DNA of 64,000 nt from Acephala macrosclerotiorum (lineage: Eukaryota; Ascomycota; Leotiomycetes; Helotiales; Mollisiaceae): contig MU119210.1 in assembly GCA_014904845.1 (NCBI GenBank), forward strand, positions 62,001-126,000, in the 5' to 3' direction. Of this stretch, positions 43,922-54,138 are shown one piece after another; position 1 is the first letter of the stretch, and each line of letters begins with the position of its first letter. The position numbers and the translations under genes were made by a program. The notes beneath the pieces were generated by a model, which was not told the DNA's origin, did no database searches, and saw only the letters and a list, made by a program, of their open reading frames with translations.

Positions 43922-46270
43922 ATGGCAAGCGGTAGTAGCGAAGGAATTTCATCGGACGCGCTATTGAATCAAGACGCGTAAGAATATTACCTCCAAGCTC
44001 GTTGAAAATATCTGATACTGACGCGTTTACAGGATGGGCGCCGTAACGTTGCACGAATCTCATCCATCCGAAGAGATGGCTGATATACATATGGCCGACA
44101 TCACTGACACGCCAGACACGATTGATACTCCCACGGAAAGATTCTCCCACGATAACGCCCCCAGGGGTATCAAGAGAGCATTCGAGGAGATATCCGAAGG
44201 TGATGCGGAAGAAGACGAAGAGGAAGCGAACCCTGACTCTACTGTAGCTCAGGTCGAGTCCGGTAGTCAGCAGCTTCAGCCATCAAAGAAGCAGCCGAAG
44301 CGAGCTGGGATTGCCGAGCTTATGAAGGCTGGATTTGTGTATATCGGTTGTCATGTCGACCAACCGCTTTTAGGTGTTTGGGCCAGATTAAAGTCAAATG
44401 GAGAAGTGTGGACGCAAGGAAGACTGAAGAATAATCGTCCATTGGAAGAACTCGCTAACTGGCGCTCGCTCGTCTCTTTCAATGGGCGGGTCAAGATGGA
44501 CAACACGAAGCTCGATCCAGCAGTGGCTCCAGACTACCAAGGAGACGACCATCTTCTCAGCCATGTGCAGAAGACACAGTTGGCCAAAGACTACCTGGGC
44601 TCCCCGCCAGCACAAGAGGAGCAAACAAGTGATATTCAGCCTTCCGAGTCCCCCGAACCTCCTGAAGCCCTTGAGCCCCTGGGCAACGCGCGTAATGACC
44701 GAGACGTGGGTTCACATTCCGGGAAGAAGATATTCTTTGAGCCTTCTGAACTTCTCGTTGGAACCTACGACGATGGTGCTGATGTTTTTGCGAAATGTTA
44801 CCAACGAAAGAGGGACAAATATCCTTCTTTATCCTTCATCGCACGTTCTATCAGTCCTCGTTCCAAAATCCATGACACGTTCGCCATACACGAGTGCATT
44901 GAATTTGACAAGAAGTATTGGCGAGGATCTATAGATGAGACTAAAGTCTACCTGAAGACGTTTTTCAAGGCCAAACCCGCTGTCGAAGAAGGTGGGTACC
45001 AGTAGTCCTGCGGAGTGTTGTTTAATTCTTGTTAACATCCATGCTAGATAATCAAATGCTACCTCGCAAACTCAAGTCCAAGGCTGTTTCTTCGAATGAA
45101 TTGTGCGTCCTTCTTGACGACAGTATTGGAGAAGGATTTGGCAAAGTCAAGGCTGCTCTAGACAATGTCTTAGCGCCCAACATTGTTAACAACTTAATCA
45201 TGCCTGATATGAACAGTCTTCGACAAGAAGTTGGGAATCTCGAATCTGATAGGGATCAGCTAAAGAAGGAGATCTCTAACCTCAAATCGGAGCTTGCGAT
45301 GCAGATAGAGACTATTGCGAGCCTCATCATTACAAAGAACGACCAAGCTGCGAGAATCATTGAACTCGAAAGAACGGTTCAAAGTCGCGACTAGGAAATC
45401 GAAGGGTTGACCACAACCAACGGCCAGCTTGTTGAATCACTCGCTGCATCGCAATCGGTAGTCCAGGTACGAGACCAAACTATCAGAGAGATGGAGGCGA
45501 CCAAGGATTCGATTGTTCGTGAAAACTTGTGTACTTTGGAGCCTCTCCAATCTCTGATCTATGAACTTGAACGACAGCTTGAAGAGTCGAGAACCGCCAA
45601 TCAGCTAACTGCGACAGATGCCCATCCTGGAGCTGGCCCACAAGAACCAGTCCATGATGTTGCTGCTATGCAATCGAGAGCCATGGAGCTGGAGAAGGCT
45701 CTTGAGATTGAGAAGGCCGCCAACCTGAGCCAAGCCCAGAAAATCGCTTCGATGATCGTTCAATTACAGGACCAAAAGCAACCGCCGGGAGTCATCGATA
45801 TGCAAGTCGCTAACAAGGAGAAGGATAAGCAGATCAAGGATTTGAAGGAGGAACTTTCAAATCCCCGATCAGCACAAACTTCTCAAACGCCAGTATCCGG
45901 CGCATCACTCCCAGCTCCGAACATTCCGAAGCTTGAGCTCTCCGGCCAAACATTCGATGGTGCATACATGAGAATTCCTGAAGATGCGTCTAGGGCCATC
46001 GTGTACATGAGCATGAATTCTCAGATCATGATGATTAATGGCAAGCGCTTTGAAAAGGTTGAGACTCTCCAAGATGGCATTATCGTCGGAGGAGAGTCCA
46101 ATGGACAAGATGTCAAGATTGGTAATGATATCTTCTCTCAGCTGAAAGAGGATGGATTGGAGAAGTTCGTCCAGCACCTGTCGCCACAATCACTTGTAGA
46201 GCATGAGGGGAAGATCATGGTTAAGCAGTTCTTCTACAAGCAATTACCAAGTCAAGCCATCAGATTTTAA
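43922..46270 (+). CDS. Unknown repeated-module/coiled-coil protein (cluster member C) with an in-frame TAG
   Basis: Exons 43922-43977, 44033-44991 and 45048-46270 form one frame of 745 codons broken by TAG at 45392-45394 (codon 454). After an acidic start with a KR patch come two module copies: about 118-211 (FVYIGCHVDQPLLGVWARLK, then ELANWRSLVSFNGRVKMD) and about 258-333 (LLVGTYDDGADVFAK). A long coiled coil (about 370-600) and a C-terminal module (from about 630, LELSGQTFDGAYMRIPED) follow. Either the gene is truncated at 453 residues, or the TAG lies in a 51-base phase-0 intron at 45377-45427 (GTTCAA donor, TTGAC, CCAG acceptor), giving 728 residues. The heptad pattern continues through the TAG, which favours a CAG to TAG change in a once-coding stretch. 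Family unknown; related to the gene at 37927. Confidence 0.65.
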
Positions 46271-47232
46271 TTTAGGATGTGGATTGGTTGTTTTGATTCC
46301 TGGGAATCGGTGGCGGCGTGGGCGTTCTGAGTAGTGGTTGTTTCTTGTAAGTTTATTTTGGAGGACTTTCAGTGCTTTACCTGGGGTTTGGCTTGTTAGG
46401 CTTTATTCTAGCTGATACTGAGCCTACGTTTTTCTTTTTAAACAGTGCCTCTTCGGCTCCTTCTCTGTACTTAGACGTTGCGTCTTACCTCGGATAGAGG
46501 CTGTAAATCGATGAGTCCTTAAGACATCTCACTGCTGCGGCGAGCCTATAGCCTATGGAACAGGTAATAACATCATGGTTCGGCGTCATTGTTGCATGAC
46601 TTATCAAAGGGGCAGGTTTCTTTTCTTTTATTTTTATTTTTATACCTGTCCAGTGCCTTATGCAGGCCCTCTCCAATCGTTTCTATTTCTCTTCCATCCA
46701 AATTTCTAAAGATGGTGAAGTTTTCAGCCACTTAGAGTAATTTCTTTGCATTCACTTCTCGATTTAAGACGTCGAACGTTTATCTGTCTTGCTCTGCGAT
46801 CTTTCCAATATCTGGTTACGTATTTCGTCTGGCTTCAAGTAATGTCGGACGGCACATCAATCTCGGGTATTGGTAGGAAAAAAAAAATATCACTTCTAAG
46901 AAATGTTTTGATGAAGTAATGAGCTCTCAACAAGAGAACACTTTCAATTGCAGACCTAGAGTGGTCGTATCATACACCACGCATGCCATGAAATATCACA
47001 ACACACTATCATACCCGTTTCTCTTTCCATCGAATCCTCGACGTCCTTGAACTCCAGAGTATTGCCTTGCTCACATGTATGTCTCCCTTCCCTCATAATA
47101 ATATTACATCCTTATTCCCAGCAGCCGTGAGGCATCGTCCAACAATCATATACTCCTTGTCTCATGCAATCGTAATTATGTTTTATCCCACTTCGTTTTC
47201 GTTTGTTTTATTTTCTCTTTCGATCCCTGCTT
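46271..47232. other. Intergenic between convergent genes
   Basis: 3' regions of cluster member C (+) and the small minus-strand gene that ends at 47233. No gene seen. Confidence 0.5.
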
Positions 47233-47664
47233 TCAAGTCCCGGGGTAAGGTTTAGCATCCTTCCTCCTCTCCCCCGTCAACGCCCTCAACCTCCCCTTAA
47301 CCTTATCCGCCAACGCCTCTCTTCCACTCCCTCCTTCCCTCGGCCGCTCATCAAGACTCCTCCTAACCATCTCCCCACTCCTCCTCCCAAACGTCACACT
47401 CCTCCTCGCAACCGTCTCCTTCGGCCCCGTGCTCATATTTGGGCTCGTCGGTGATCCGCTGGAAGAGACGAATGACTCAACAGAGGAGTTGGAGTTGTTG
47501 CGTTTCCGACGCTTCTCTTCGTGTTCGTCCATTTGGGAGAGGATGGTGAAGAATAGTTCGTTGGAGGTGGGCGTGTCGGCTTGTGTGATGAAGTCTCCTT
47601 CTGTGAAGCGGGATTCGCGGCGGGGACGGCGGGTGGTTGTTGGTGGTGGTGGTGGTGAGGTCAT
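47233..47664 (-). CDS. Small basic Ser/Arg-rich protein, 143 aa, intronless
   Basis: The frame starts MTSPPPPPTTTRRPRRESRF and contains a helix-like segment NELFFTILSQMDEHEEKRRK, a Ser-rich stretch, RRSVTFGRRSGEMVRRSL and a basic C-terminus (DKVKGRLRALTGERRKDAK). It lacks a signal peptide or membrane segment. The basic, Ser/Arg-rich parts with RRxS sites suggest a phosphorylated regulatory or nuclear protein. I believe short proteins with an ELFFTILSQMDEHE-type core are found in other ascomycetes, but I cannot name the family. Base composition (C-rich coding strand) differs from the AT-richer surroundings and supports coding. Confidence 0.65.
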   Translation of the reverse strand: MTSPPPPPTTTRRPRRESRFTEGDFITQADTPTSNELFFTILSQMDEHEEKRRKRNNSNSSVESFVSSSGSPTSPNMSTGPKETVARRSVTFGRRSGEMVRRSLDERPREGGSGREALADKVKGRLRALTGERRKDAKPYPGT

Positions 47665-49600
47665 TTTGATGTTTTCTGCTGGCTTGTGGAAGCTTGCGCT
47701 CGTGAGGTTGTTTTACTTATTCGGCGTTCTGAGAGGAAATGCGACGAGAGAGTTCTACTTCGCAGTCGCGGTTCCGTGTTCGAGATTGTGGTTTGTCGCG
47801 ACGAGTGATTAAGCTCCTTGTATTCGAAGTGAAGGCTGAATCGATTGATTGATTGGTATATTACGAGAGAGGGGAATCGTCTCTCTATATTATGCTACAC
47901 AAAACAAAAGCGCAAGCAAAACAAAAGGAGGAAAGCCTCCGCCTATATGCACCTCCCCTTCCCTCCTCCCTCTTTCCACAAATTAACCCTCCAACAAATC
48001 AGCTGTGGATCCGTTTATGACGAGTATCACCGGGCAAGCCACGTTCCCCTACCCTTGTCTAGCGCCAGACCCTGATCCCCTTGTTCACTACCTCGCTTCC
48101 CGGCAAAGAAAGAAAACGCGAGCCCTGAACCCATGAAGGGAAGAGTGCAGTGGGTTTCGCCGCGTGACGCGAGGTCTCGATACGAATTTGCGCCGATCAA
48201 TTACTTCTTTCACAAGGCTTCGGTTTGTGAGATGGGAGGGAAAAACTTGAAACGCAAAGAATTTCACAAGGGCGTGCTGGGTTTGAGGTCTCGGATTCGC
48301 ACGTTTGGGCTGCAAGCTCTCCACAGGGCGATCGAGAGAAAAGGGACGGGGCAGTTGTGTATCGAGGTTGATGCGTTGCGCAAATATTCTTATTTTCGGC
48401 ATGAGGGTCTGGGGAAATGGTTGTGCAAATGATGGGATGAAGTCATCGTGAAGTTTGTTTGGTTGCCGAGATTCTTGTGCCTGTGAGACGGGAGTGCTGC
48501 GCTGCTGCATCATTACATGCTGAGTGCAGTACGAGTGCAGAGGACGAATGAGGCGCCACGATGGCGACCGCGGCAGAGAATTGATCCAGAGGACAAAGAT
48601 GAGAGAAGCCACGAAAGGCACAGCGTATGTCTATACTCAGCTCGGATTCAATTACCTTAATTGAACTGCTTGAACTCTGTTTGATTACAAGCCCACGCAT
48701 CCTCTCAGGCGCAGCTCAGTCAGTCACGACTCACTTGCCTTTCAAGACCGAGACATAGGTACTCAGCAGGACAACTACGCGTATTTTTAGCTCTTTCCCT
48801 CCAGCTTCCACCATCCCTTTCCGTCTCGGCGCATAAACACACACGATGCCGAACTCTCTTCCTCCCGTCCACCATCTTTTCTTTTCCTCGTCAGGTGCGC
48901 ACTGGTGGTGTACAGCTCTGAGTTCGGGTTGGCTTGTCATTGCGTGGCTGATGCGTCAGTGGCTGCGACCCCTAAAAAGAGGCGTTTGTGGGTGGAAGGT
49001 TCGGCTTGGGCCCGTGAAGAGCTGGGCCTCGAATTAATGATTAGAGCTTTGTGGAGGCGAGGTTTGGTTGGGATAGGGGTCCGATTGCGGATCTAGGGGA
49101 TGGAGATGGGAATGGGATGGGATTTGGATTAGATATGATGGCATTTTTGTTGATTAGGGGATTTTTGGTACGGCCTTGATCCGATTTTTGGACGTCCTTC
49201 TGCGGGAGCGAGCTCGGTTGTGAAAGGGGGACGAGTACCTTCGTAGCGAGGTAACCTCACATTCGGGCTTGCTGGCCCTTTTCCCGATGTTCGGATGATA
49301 GGAATATTCAAGAAACGTTTCCTATTTAAACCGACTGTATTTTCTGTGGCGGTTGTCAATGTCCCGAGACATTTCGAACATTGAGTCACAGCGAATGACC
49401 AAGGCGAAGCTCGACGTTGGAGGCTGCTTCAAAGCTTCGTGCAGGCAGCTCTCCAAAGCCACCCAATAGACTGGTCATCTGATGAGCTTCATAATTAAAC
49501 ATACGAAATTTGTCTCTAGAGGACAGACTGTCCGGTATCAATCAAACTTGAACGCCAGCGTCGGATGACCAGCTCCAAACTCTACTTCCGTTCAACCACA
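47665..49600. other. Intergenic, no supported gene
   Basis: Includes the promoter of the 143-residue gene. Overlapping frames at 48088-48621 (-, 177 codons) and 48133-48432 (+, 99 codons) use the same bases on opposite strands; neither has a recognisable domain. 49.1-49.4 kb is G-rich on the plus strand. Confidence 0.4.
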
Positions 49601-50836
49601 TCAAAACTCTAACTCCTCCAACTCCTCCTTCTCCCTCTTATTAAGCCCCTATGCCAACTTACTAAACAACGTCGCCAGCCCACCCCAGTACACGAACCCC
49701 AACAATCCCTTCAAAACACTTATCCCCCGCTTCGTACTCACAATCCCTGGCGCCCCCGGCGGTAATTTCTGCGCCTTATCCACAAAACCCCTCATCTTCC
49801 TCTCATACACCTCCAACGCCTCCAACGCCTCCTAAATCTCTTTCCCCTCCCTCAAACTCCTAACAATCTCCCCGGCAAGTACATAAGCCCCCACAATAGC
49901 CAAACTCGTCCCCGCCCAACTAATAGGACTCAGACAAGACGCCACATCCCTAAGCAACGTCACCCGTCCTTTGCACCAACTCTCCATCTTCACCTGTCCA
50001 ATCTCGTGCATATACCAGTCCTCACACTCCTCCATATCCCTCAACGCCCTCTCACTTTCCCATCCCGCATAATTCTCTAAACAACTATTTCTGTTCCCTC
50101 TCATTCATCTTTAGATACCTCTTCACTGTAAGAATGTTACCTCTCGAAGAAGGAATGATGGCTAGGAAAGCTCGAGCCACTACTGTGTGTTCAGGACGTA
50201 GGGTGATTTTCGGCCGCCGGGGAAGTTGGACCAGCGGGAATAGGTCCCGTTTGATTTAGAGTACGGGATGGTGAAGCAGGCTATGTATTGGCCTAGGGAG
50301 TTGAAGGTCCTAGAGATCGGGAAACAACAACCTTCTCGTCTTAGAATGCTGCCCATCGGCTCCGATCCCCAAGTCGAATTCCCTCTTTTGACCGCTCGCG
50401 AGCGCGACTTGGACTCTCTTTCCTGGTTTGTCGGAGGTGGAAACTACATAGTCGCCGAAGATGGATTCGATGTTCATTGACTCTTGGGATTTTTCATAGA
50501 ATATTCGACAAAGTTCGCCAGGAGGATTCCGATGTCGGATGAGAAGCTCATGCCTGTCTCCTTATCAACAGGAAAAACAGCAATGTCATGATCGTTCTCG
50601 TCTACGAATTTGAGTCCTGCTTCTTCGGTTGTTCTTGAACGAATGGTCTCTTCCAGGCCCATTCGTTTGACGACGATCAATCTAGAGCTACGGATGTCGA
50701 CTTATTGGCCTGTTGTGCGGAGGGATGGGGAACGCTCGATTATTGTTATCTGGATGTTGGCTGTTGAGAGGAAGATGGCTAGGACGGGGCCGGCGACTGA
50801 GGCGCCGGAGATGAGAATGAACGGTTTTGTATTCAT
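49601..50836 (-). pseudogene. Decayed FAD-dependent monooxygenase
   Basis: The gene can be followed from ATG at 50836 to TGA at 49601 across three reading frames. It starts with the FAD Rossmann motif (ILISGASVAGPVLAIFL), followed by a TAA in place of a residue in TGQ-VDIR. A one-base frame shift near 50540 leads to FGDYVVSTSDKPGKRV and GIGADGQHSKTRR. Another shift gives FNSLGQYIACFTIPYSK and WSNFPGGR, then HTVVARAFLAIIPSSRG, then the C-terminal GWESERALRDMEE, SKGR-like CKGRVTLLRD and GTSLAIVGAYVLAGEI. Two further TAG codons interrupt the C-terminus (after SLREGKEI and after TLFSKLA). The second FAD motif, normally GD, is RD here. In life the family hydroxylates aromatic or polyketide substrates. 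The decay includes several changes that fit CpA/TpG to TpA. Confidence 0.85.
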
Positions 50837-51760
50837 GATTTGAGGTGCGAAAGTGTTTGCTGACTAAAAGTTGACGGGTTGATATCAAATTGAAATGAAT
50901 ATCTAGCTCAAAAGACGCAAAGAGAAATGTAAAGTAATTTTATTCTCAAGCAAAGTGGCCAGCACTTTATACGTATTTCAAAAAAATTCAACGTACGTCG
51001 AAATTCACCGTATAAGTGTCAGCTTTCTATGTACAAGCTATTGTACAGAGATTGGTCGGACATGGGGTCGAGACAGGGTCCGAGAATAGCCTTGATAACG
51101 ATGGTCCAGAGTAATCGACTTAGATCGACACGTGACAATACTTTCGTCGGGATTCTCTGAAGTTTTTCTTGTTGAAGCATAACGTGTATCCCATTTCGCT
51201 GATGGGCAGTGAAGAGAATAGAGAAGCAACCATCGTCCGAGAGACCGCATTTGGAAATGACTGCTATCAAATGCCACTTTCAGAAAAGACCAGCACTAAA
51301 AACAACTTCTATCAAAAAAGAACGCTGTCAGAAGATGGCTGCTGGGAAGACCGAATTTGAGAAGACTGACATCAGAATAGGCCGATGTTTGAAAAGGCCG
51401 CAGTGCAAGAGATCAAAGTACGAAGCTGAGATTGTGCGTTGTACAATGCAAAGAACATAAGAGAAGAGCAAGTAAAAATATAGACAACGCTTTCTTTAAA
51501 GATGACTTCGAATTCACTAGTTTCTTGGTAGGCGTTTGCAAGAAACTGCTCGACCTAATCCTGTTGCTCCCTCTGATATTGCTTGCGCTCCCAGTCTATG
51601 GCTCAAGAAGGGGCATTGAGGAAGTGCGACGCACCTAGAACATTCAAACAATCTGGGACATTAATTCCCAAACTTCAATGTGAATATCCTGCGAGCCGCT
51701 TGCTTGCGTATTATATGGTGTCAATGTCTCGCGACGAGAGATCTATTATTTATACGAGCC
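50837..51760. other. Intergenic with a degenerate short-period repeat
   Basis: About 51230-51420 is purine-rich and made of loosely repeating 15-16-base units of the form ccg.atttgaaaag. No gene seen. The right end is the 3' region of SSP120. Confidence 0.4.
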
Positions 51761-52474
51761 TTATAAATCCTTTCGGAATTTGGCGGGAATGTTCTGCTCG
51801 ACTATCGACATCTTGTCCAGTTGAGCAACTCTGTCAGCTTCATCCTCCAATTCGTCGTGCAGCCTAAAATGTTCGATGTCTTCGGGGTGTATTAGATCTT
51901 CTTCCTTCGTGTTCTCGTCGTGGTACCTGTCCAGATTTTAGAAGTGCTCAACGCTAGCGGCCAACAGAACCTACTTCTCCCAATGATGAATCTCATACTC
52001 AATTTCCATGTCCCAATGGTGTCCTGGCCCAGTTCCAAAATCCGGCAAGGTTCCTTTCCTCTCCTGCGTGAATGAATTCCACTCTTCCTTCTCCACAATA
52101 CCATTATTATTCATATCTATAAGCTTCATAACCTCTCTGATAATCTCGTCTTTCTTCTCCTGTGGCGTATCCTTTGCACTCGGGTCCGTCATACCATACA
52201 GCTTCAAAATTTCACTCTTGTCCCAGAATCCGTTGTCGTCAAAGTCGTGAAGAGAAAAGAACGAGGCTGGATCGAAGTTTGAGATGTGGTGCTCCTCTAG
52301 AGTCGCAATTGATTAGCTAAGTCTAGAAAGAAGGAACAGAGGCATACCAGCCATGTGTCTTGTAGCCCAATTCGCATCTGGGTCAACTTGTAATGGTTTC
52401 TGATGAGCTCCTCCATGTGCAATCGCCATTCCCGCGAACGCCGCGCACGTAACTGATAACCGGCCGAAGAACAT
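51761..52474 (-). CDS. ssp120: Ssp120-like EF-hand secretory-pathway protein, 204 aa, three exons
   Basis: Exons 52348-52474, 51975-52296 and 51761-51926, with introns of 51 and 48 bases. An N-terminal signal peptide (MFFGRLSVTCAAFAGMAIAH) is followed by the conserved NWATRHMAEEHHISNFDPAS and FFSLHDFDDNGFWDKSEI, the first EF-hand (DFDDNGFWDKSE). The second EF-hand reads DMNNNGIVEKEEW. Then comes LPDFGTGPGHHWDMEIEYEI, and a charged helical tail (HPEDIEHFRLHDELEDEA) ends FRKDL. This is the yeast Ssp120/nucleobindin-like arrangement, a Ca2+-binding lumenal ER-Golgi protein that works with the Emp46/47 cargo receptors. Length fits the family. The last exon is required: without it the frame stops right after HHWEK. 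Confidence 0.87.
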
Positions 52475-52751
52475 GATGAACAGCGCTTCTGTTTCGCGGA
52501 TTGCCTTTGTGGTTACGAGGAAGTGGAGGGTTGAACTGCTCTGGGAAATTGGAAGAGAGTGAACTGAATGTTGATTGTGAGGGTTTCCTCAGATTCAGGG
52601 GTCAGACTTGGGGTGATAGCCTCGCCAAGCTCTTTGTCGATCAACCAACCGGGAATTTTACATCAACCACTCCACCTTTCCAATCTGAGACGCGGCTACG
52701 ATCGTCATTTTTGACGTGGCTCAGCCTGAAATATTTTCGGGGCCGTGAGAC
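52475..52751. promoter_or_regulatory. Shared promoter region of SSP120 and the CorA gene
   Basis: 277 bases separate the two start codons of outward-reading genes, so both promoters must lie here or overlap the leaders. Confidence 0.6.
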
Positions 52752-54138
52752 ATGGCTTCACCCAACCGCATCGTATTCAGCGACAATGTAAGACCCTTTA
52801 TCGAAATCGACAACTACGGTGATTCATTTACCATGTCTGCATCTACGCAGTCCGACAGCGAGGTATCTGGTCCCACTACCCCGCCGGTGAATGATGGACG
52901 AATCGACTTCGATATCCTCGAGAAGTTGCTTGCACCAAAACGAGTAGATGATGATGGACCTCAGCCATACGAAAACATCCGTGTCGATGCACAATACCAT
53001 ATGCCCTCCAAGGTCTCTAGAACACCTAAGTCGCAGAGAATCATTCTATACTCTGGCTCCTCCGAATCCACATATCGTGCCTCTGCTTTCAATGCTCTGA
53101 ATGTCCACGAGGATTTACACGCCATATTTTCAGATGACGAACATCACCCGTGGTGGCTTGATGTCCAGAATCCATCCGTACAAGAGTTACGACTTCTCTG
53201 TTCAGCATTCCGAATTCATCCTTTGACTTTCGAGGATATAGTCACGCAAGAAAGTCAAGAGAAGATCCAGGATTATACTACCTACTATTTTGCTTCTGTT
53301 TGGTCATATCATAATGTTCAGGTCAATGATGGGAATGCATACGAACCATGCACGATCTATACTGTAGTATTTCCGTCAGGGACGCTGAGCTTCTCTTTTA
53401 GCACGACGATACATGCGATGAATGTTCTAGAGAGAATCGAACTTCTCAAGGGTGTTGTGGCTGTCAAGAGCGACTGGGTTTTTTACGCTTTCGTGTAAGG
53501 ACACTTAGCTATTTTCTGCAAGACTTAACTGATTCAGACACAGGGATAACATCGTCGATTCCTTCGGCCCCTCGATCATGGAGATCGACCTTGAAGTCTC
53601 CGAAATCGAAGAGGCTGTCTATACCACAAGAGAAGGCGATATGCAGGCCTTCCTTCTCAAAATTGATGGGGTCAGAAAGCGAGTTTCAGCATTGACCAGA
53701 CTGTTAACAGGCAAGACCAAAGTTTTGCTCAGTTTTGAGAAGCACCACTGCATGGATGTTTCGTCCGACGAGGATGTCAGACCAGGACATAATCTCAAGC
53801 TCTACGTCAACGATGTTCAGGATCACATCGAGGGCATGCTTTCGAATTTGCATCAATCTGAGAGCTTGCTGTCACGTTCTCAGAGCAACTATCTCGCCCA
53901 AGCATCTCACGAGACACTTCAAGGCCGAACGAGAGTCAACGATTTAATGGCGTTGCTCACAACTGTCAGCATGATTCTCACCGCGCTGAACTTCGTGGCT
54001 AGCATGTTCGGCATGAACGTCAACGCAAACATACCCCTATACCAAAACTCGACACCGGCATGGTACATCATTCTTGGAGGCGAGATTTTTGTGTTCCTAG
54101 TCTTGATGTTACTTGCGAAGAAGTTTAAGTGGTATTAG
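52752..54138 (+). CDS. CorA-family Mg2+ (divalent cation) transporter, 445 aa, two exons
   Basis: Exons 52752-53494 and 53544-54138, with a 49-base intron. A soluble N-terminal half (for example PWWLDVQNPSVQELRLLCSA and HPLTFEDIVTQESQEKIQDY, hallmarks of the CorA alpha/beta domain) leads to the long stalk helix with SRSQSNYLAQASHETLQGRT. The first membrane helix ends in the diagnostic SMFGMN, and the second is WYIILGGEIFVFLVLMLL, followed by a short basic tail KKFKWY. The GMN loop forms the selectivity filter of the pentameric channel. Fungal relatives serve the plasma membrane, vacuole or mitochondria; no presequence is seen here, and the long cytosolic leader fits the plasma-membrane or vacuolar type. 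Confidence 0.9.

Noticed and set aside
48088..48621. 177-codon minus and 99-codon plus frames
   Set aside because: They share the same bases on opposite strands, contain no known motif and lack supporting splice or promoter signals.
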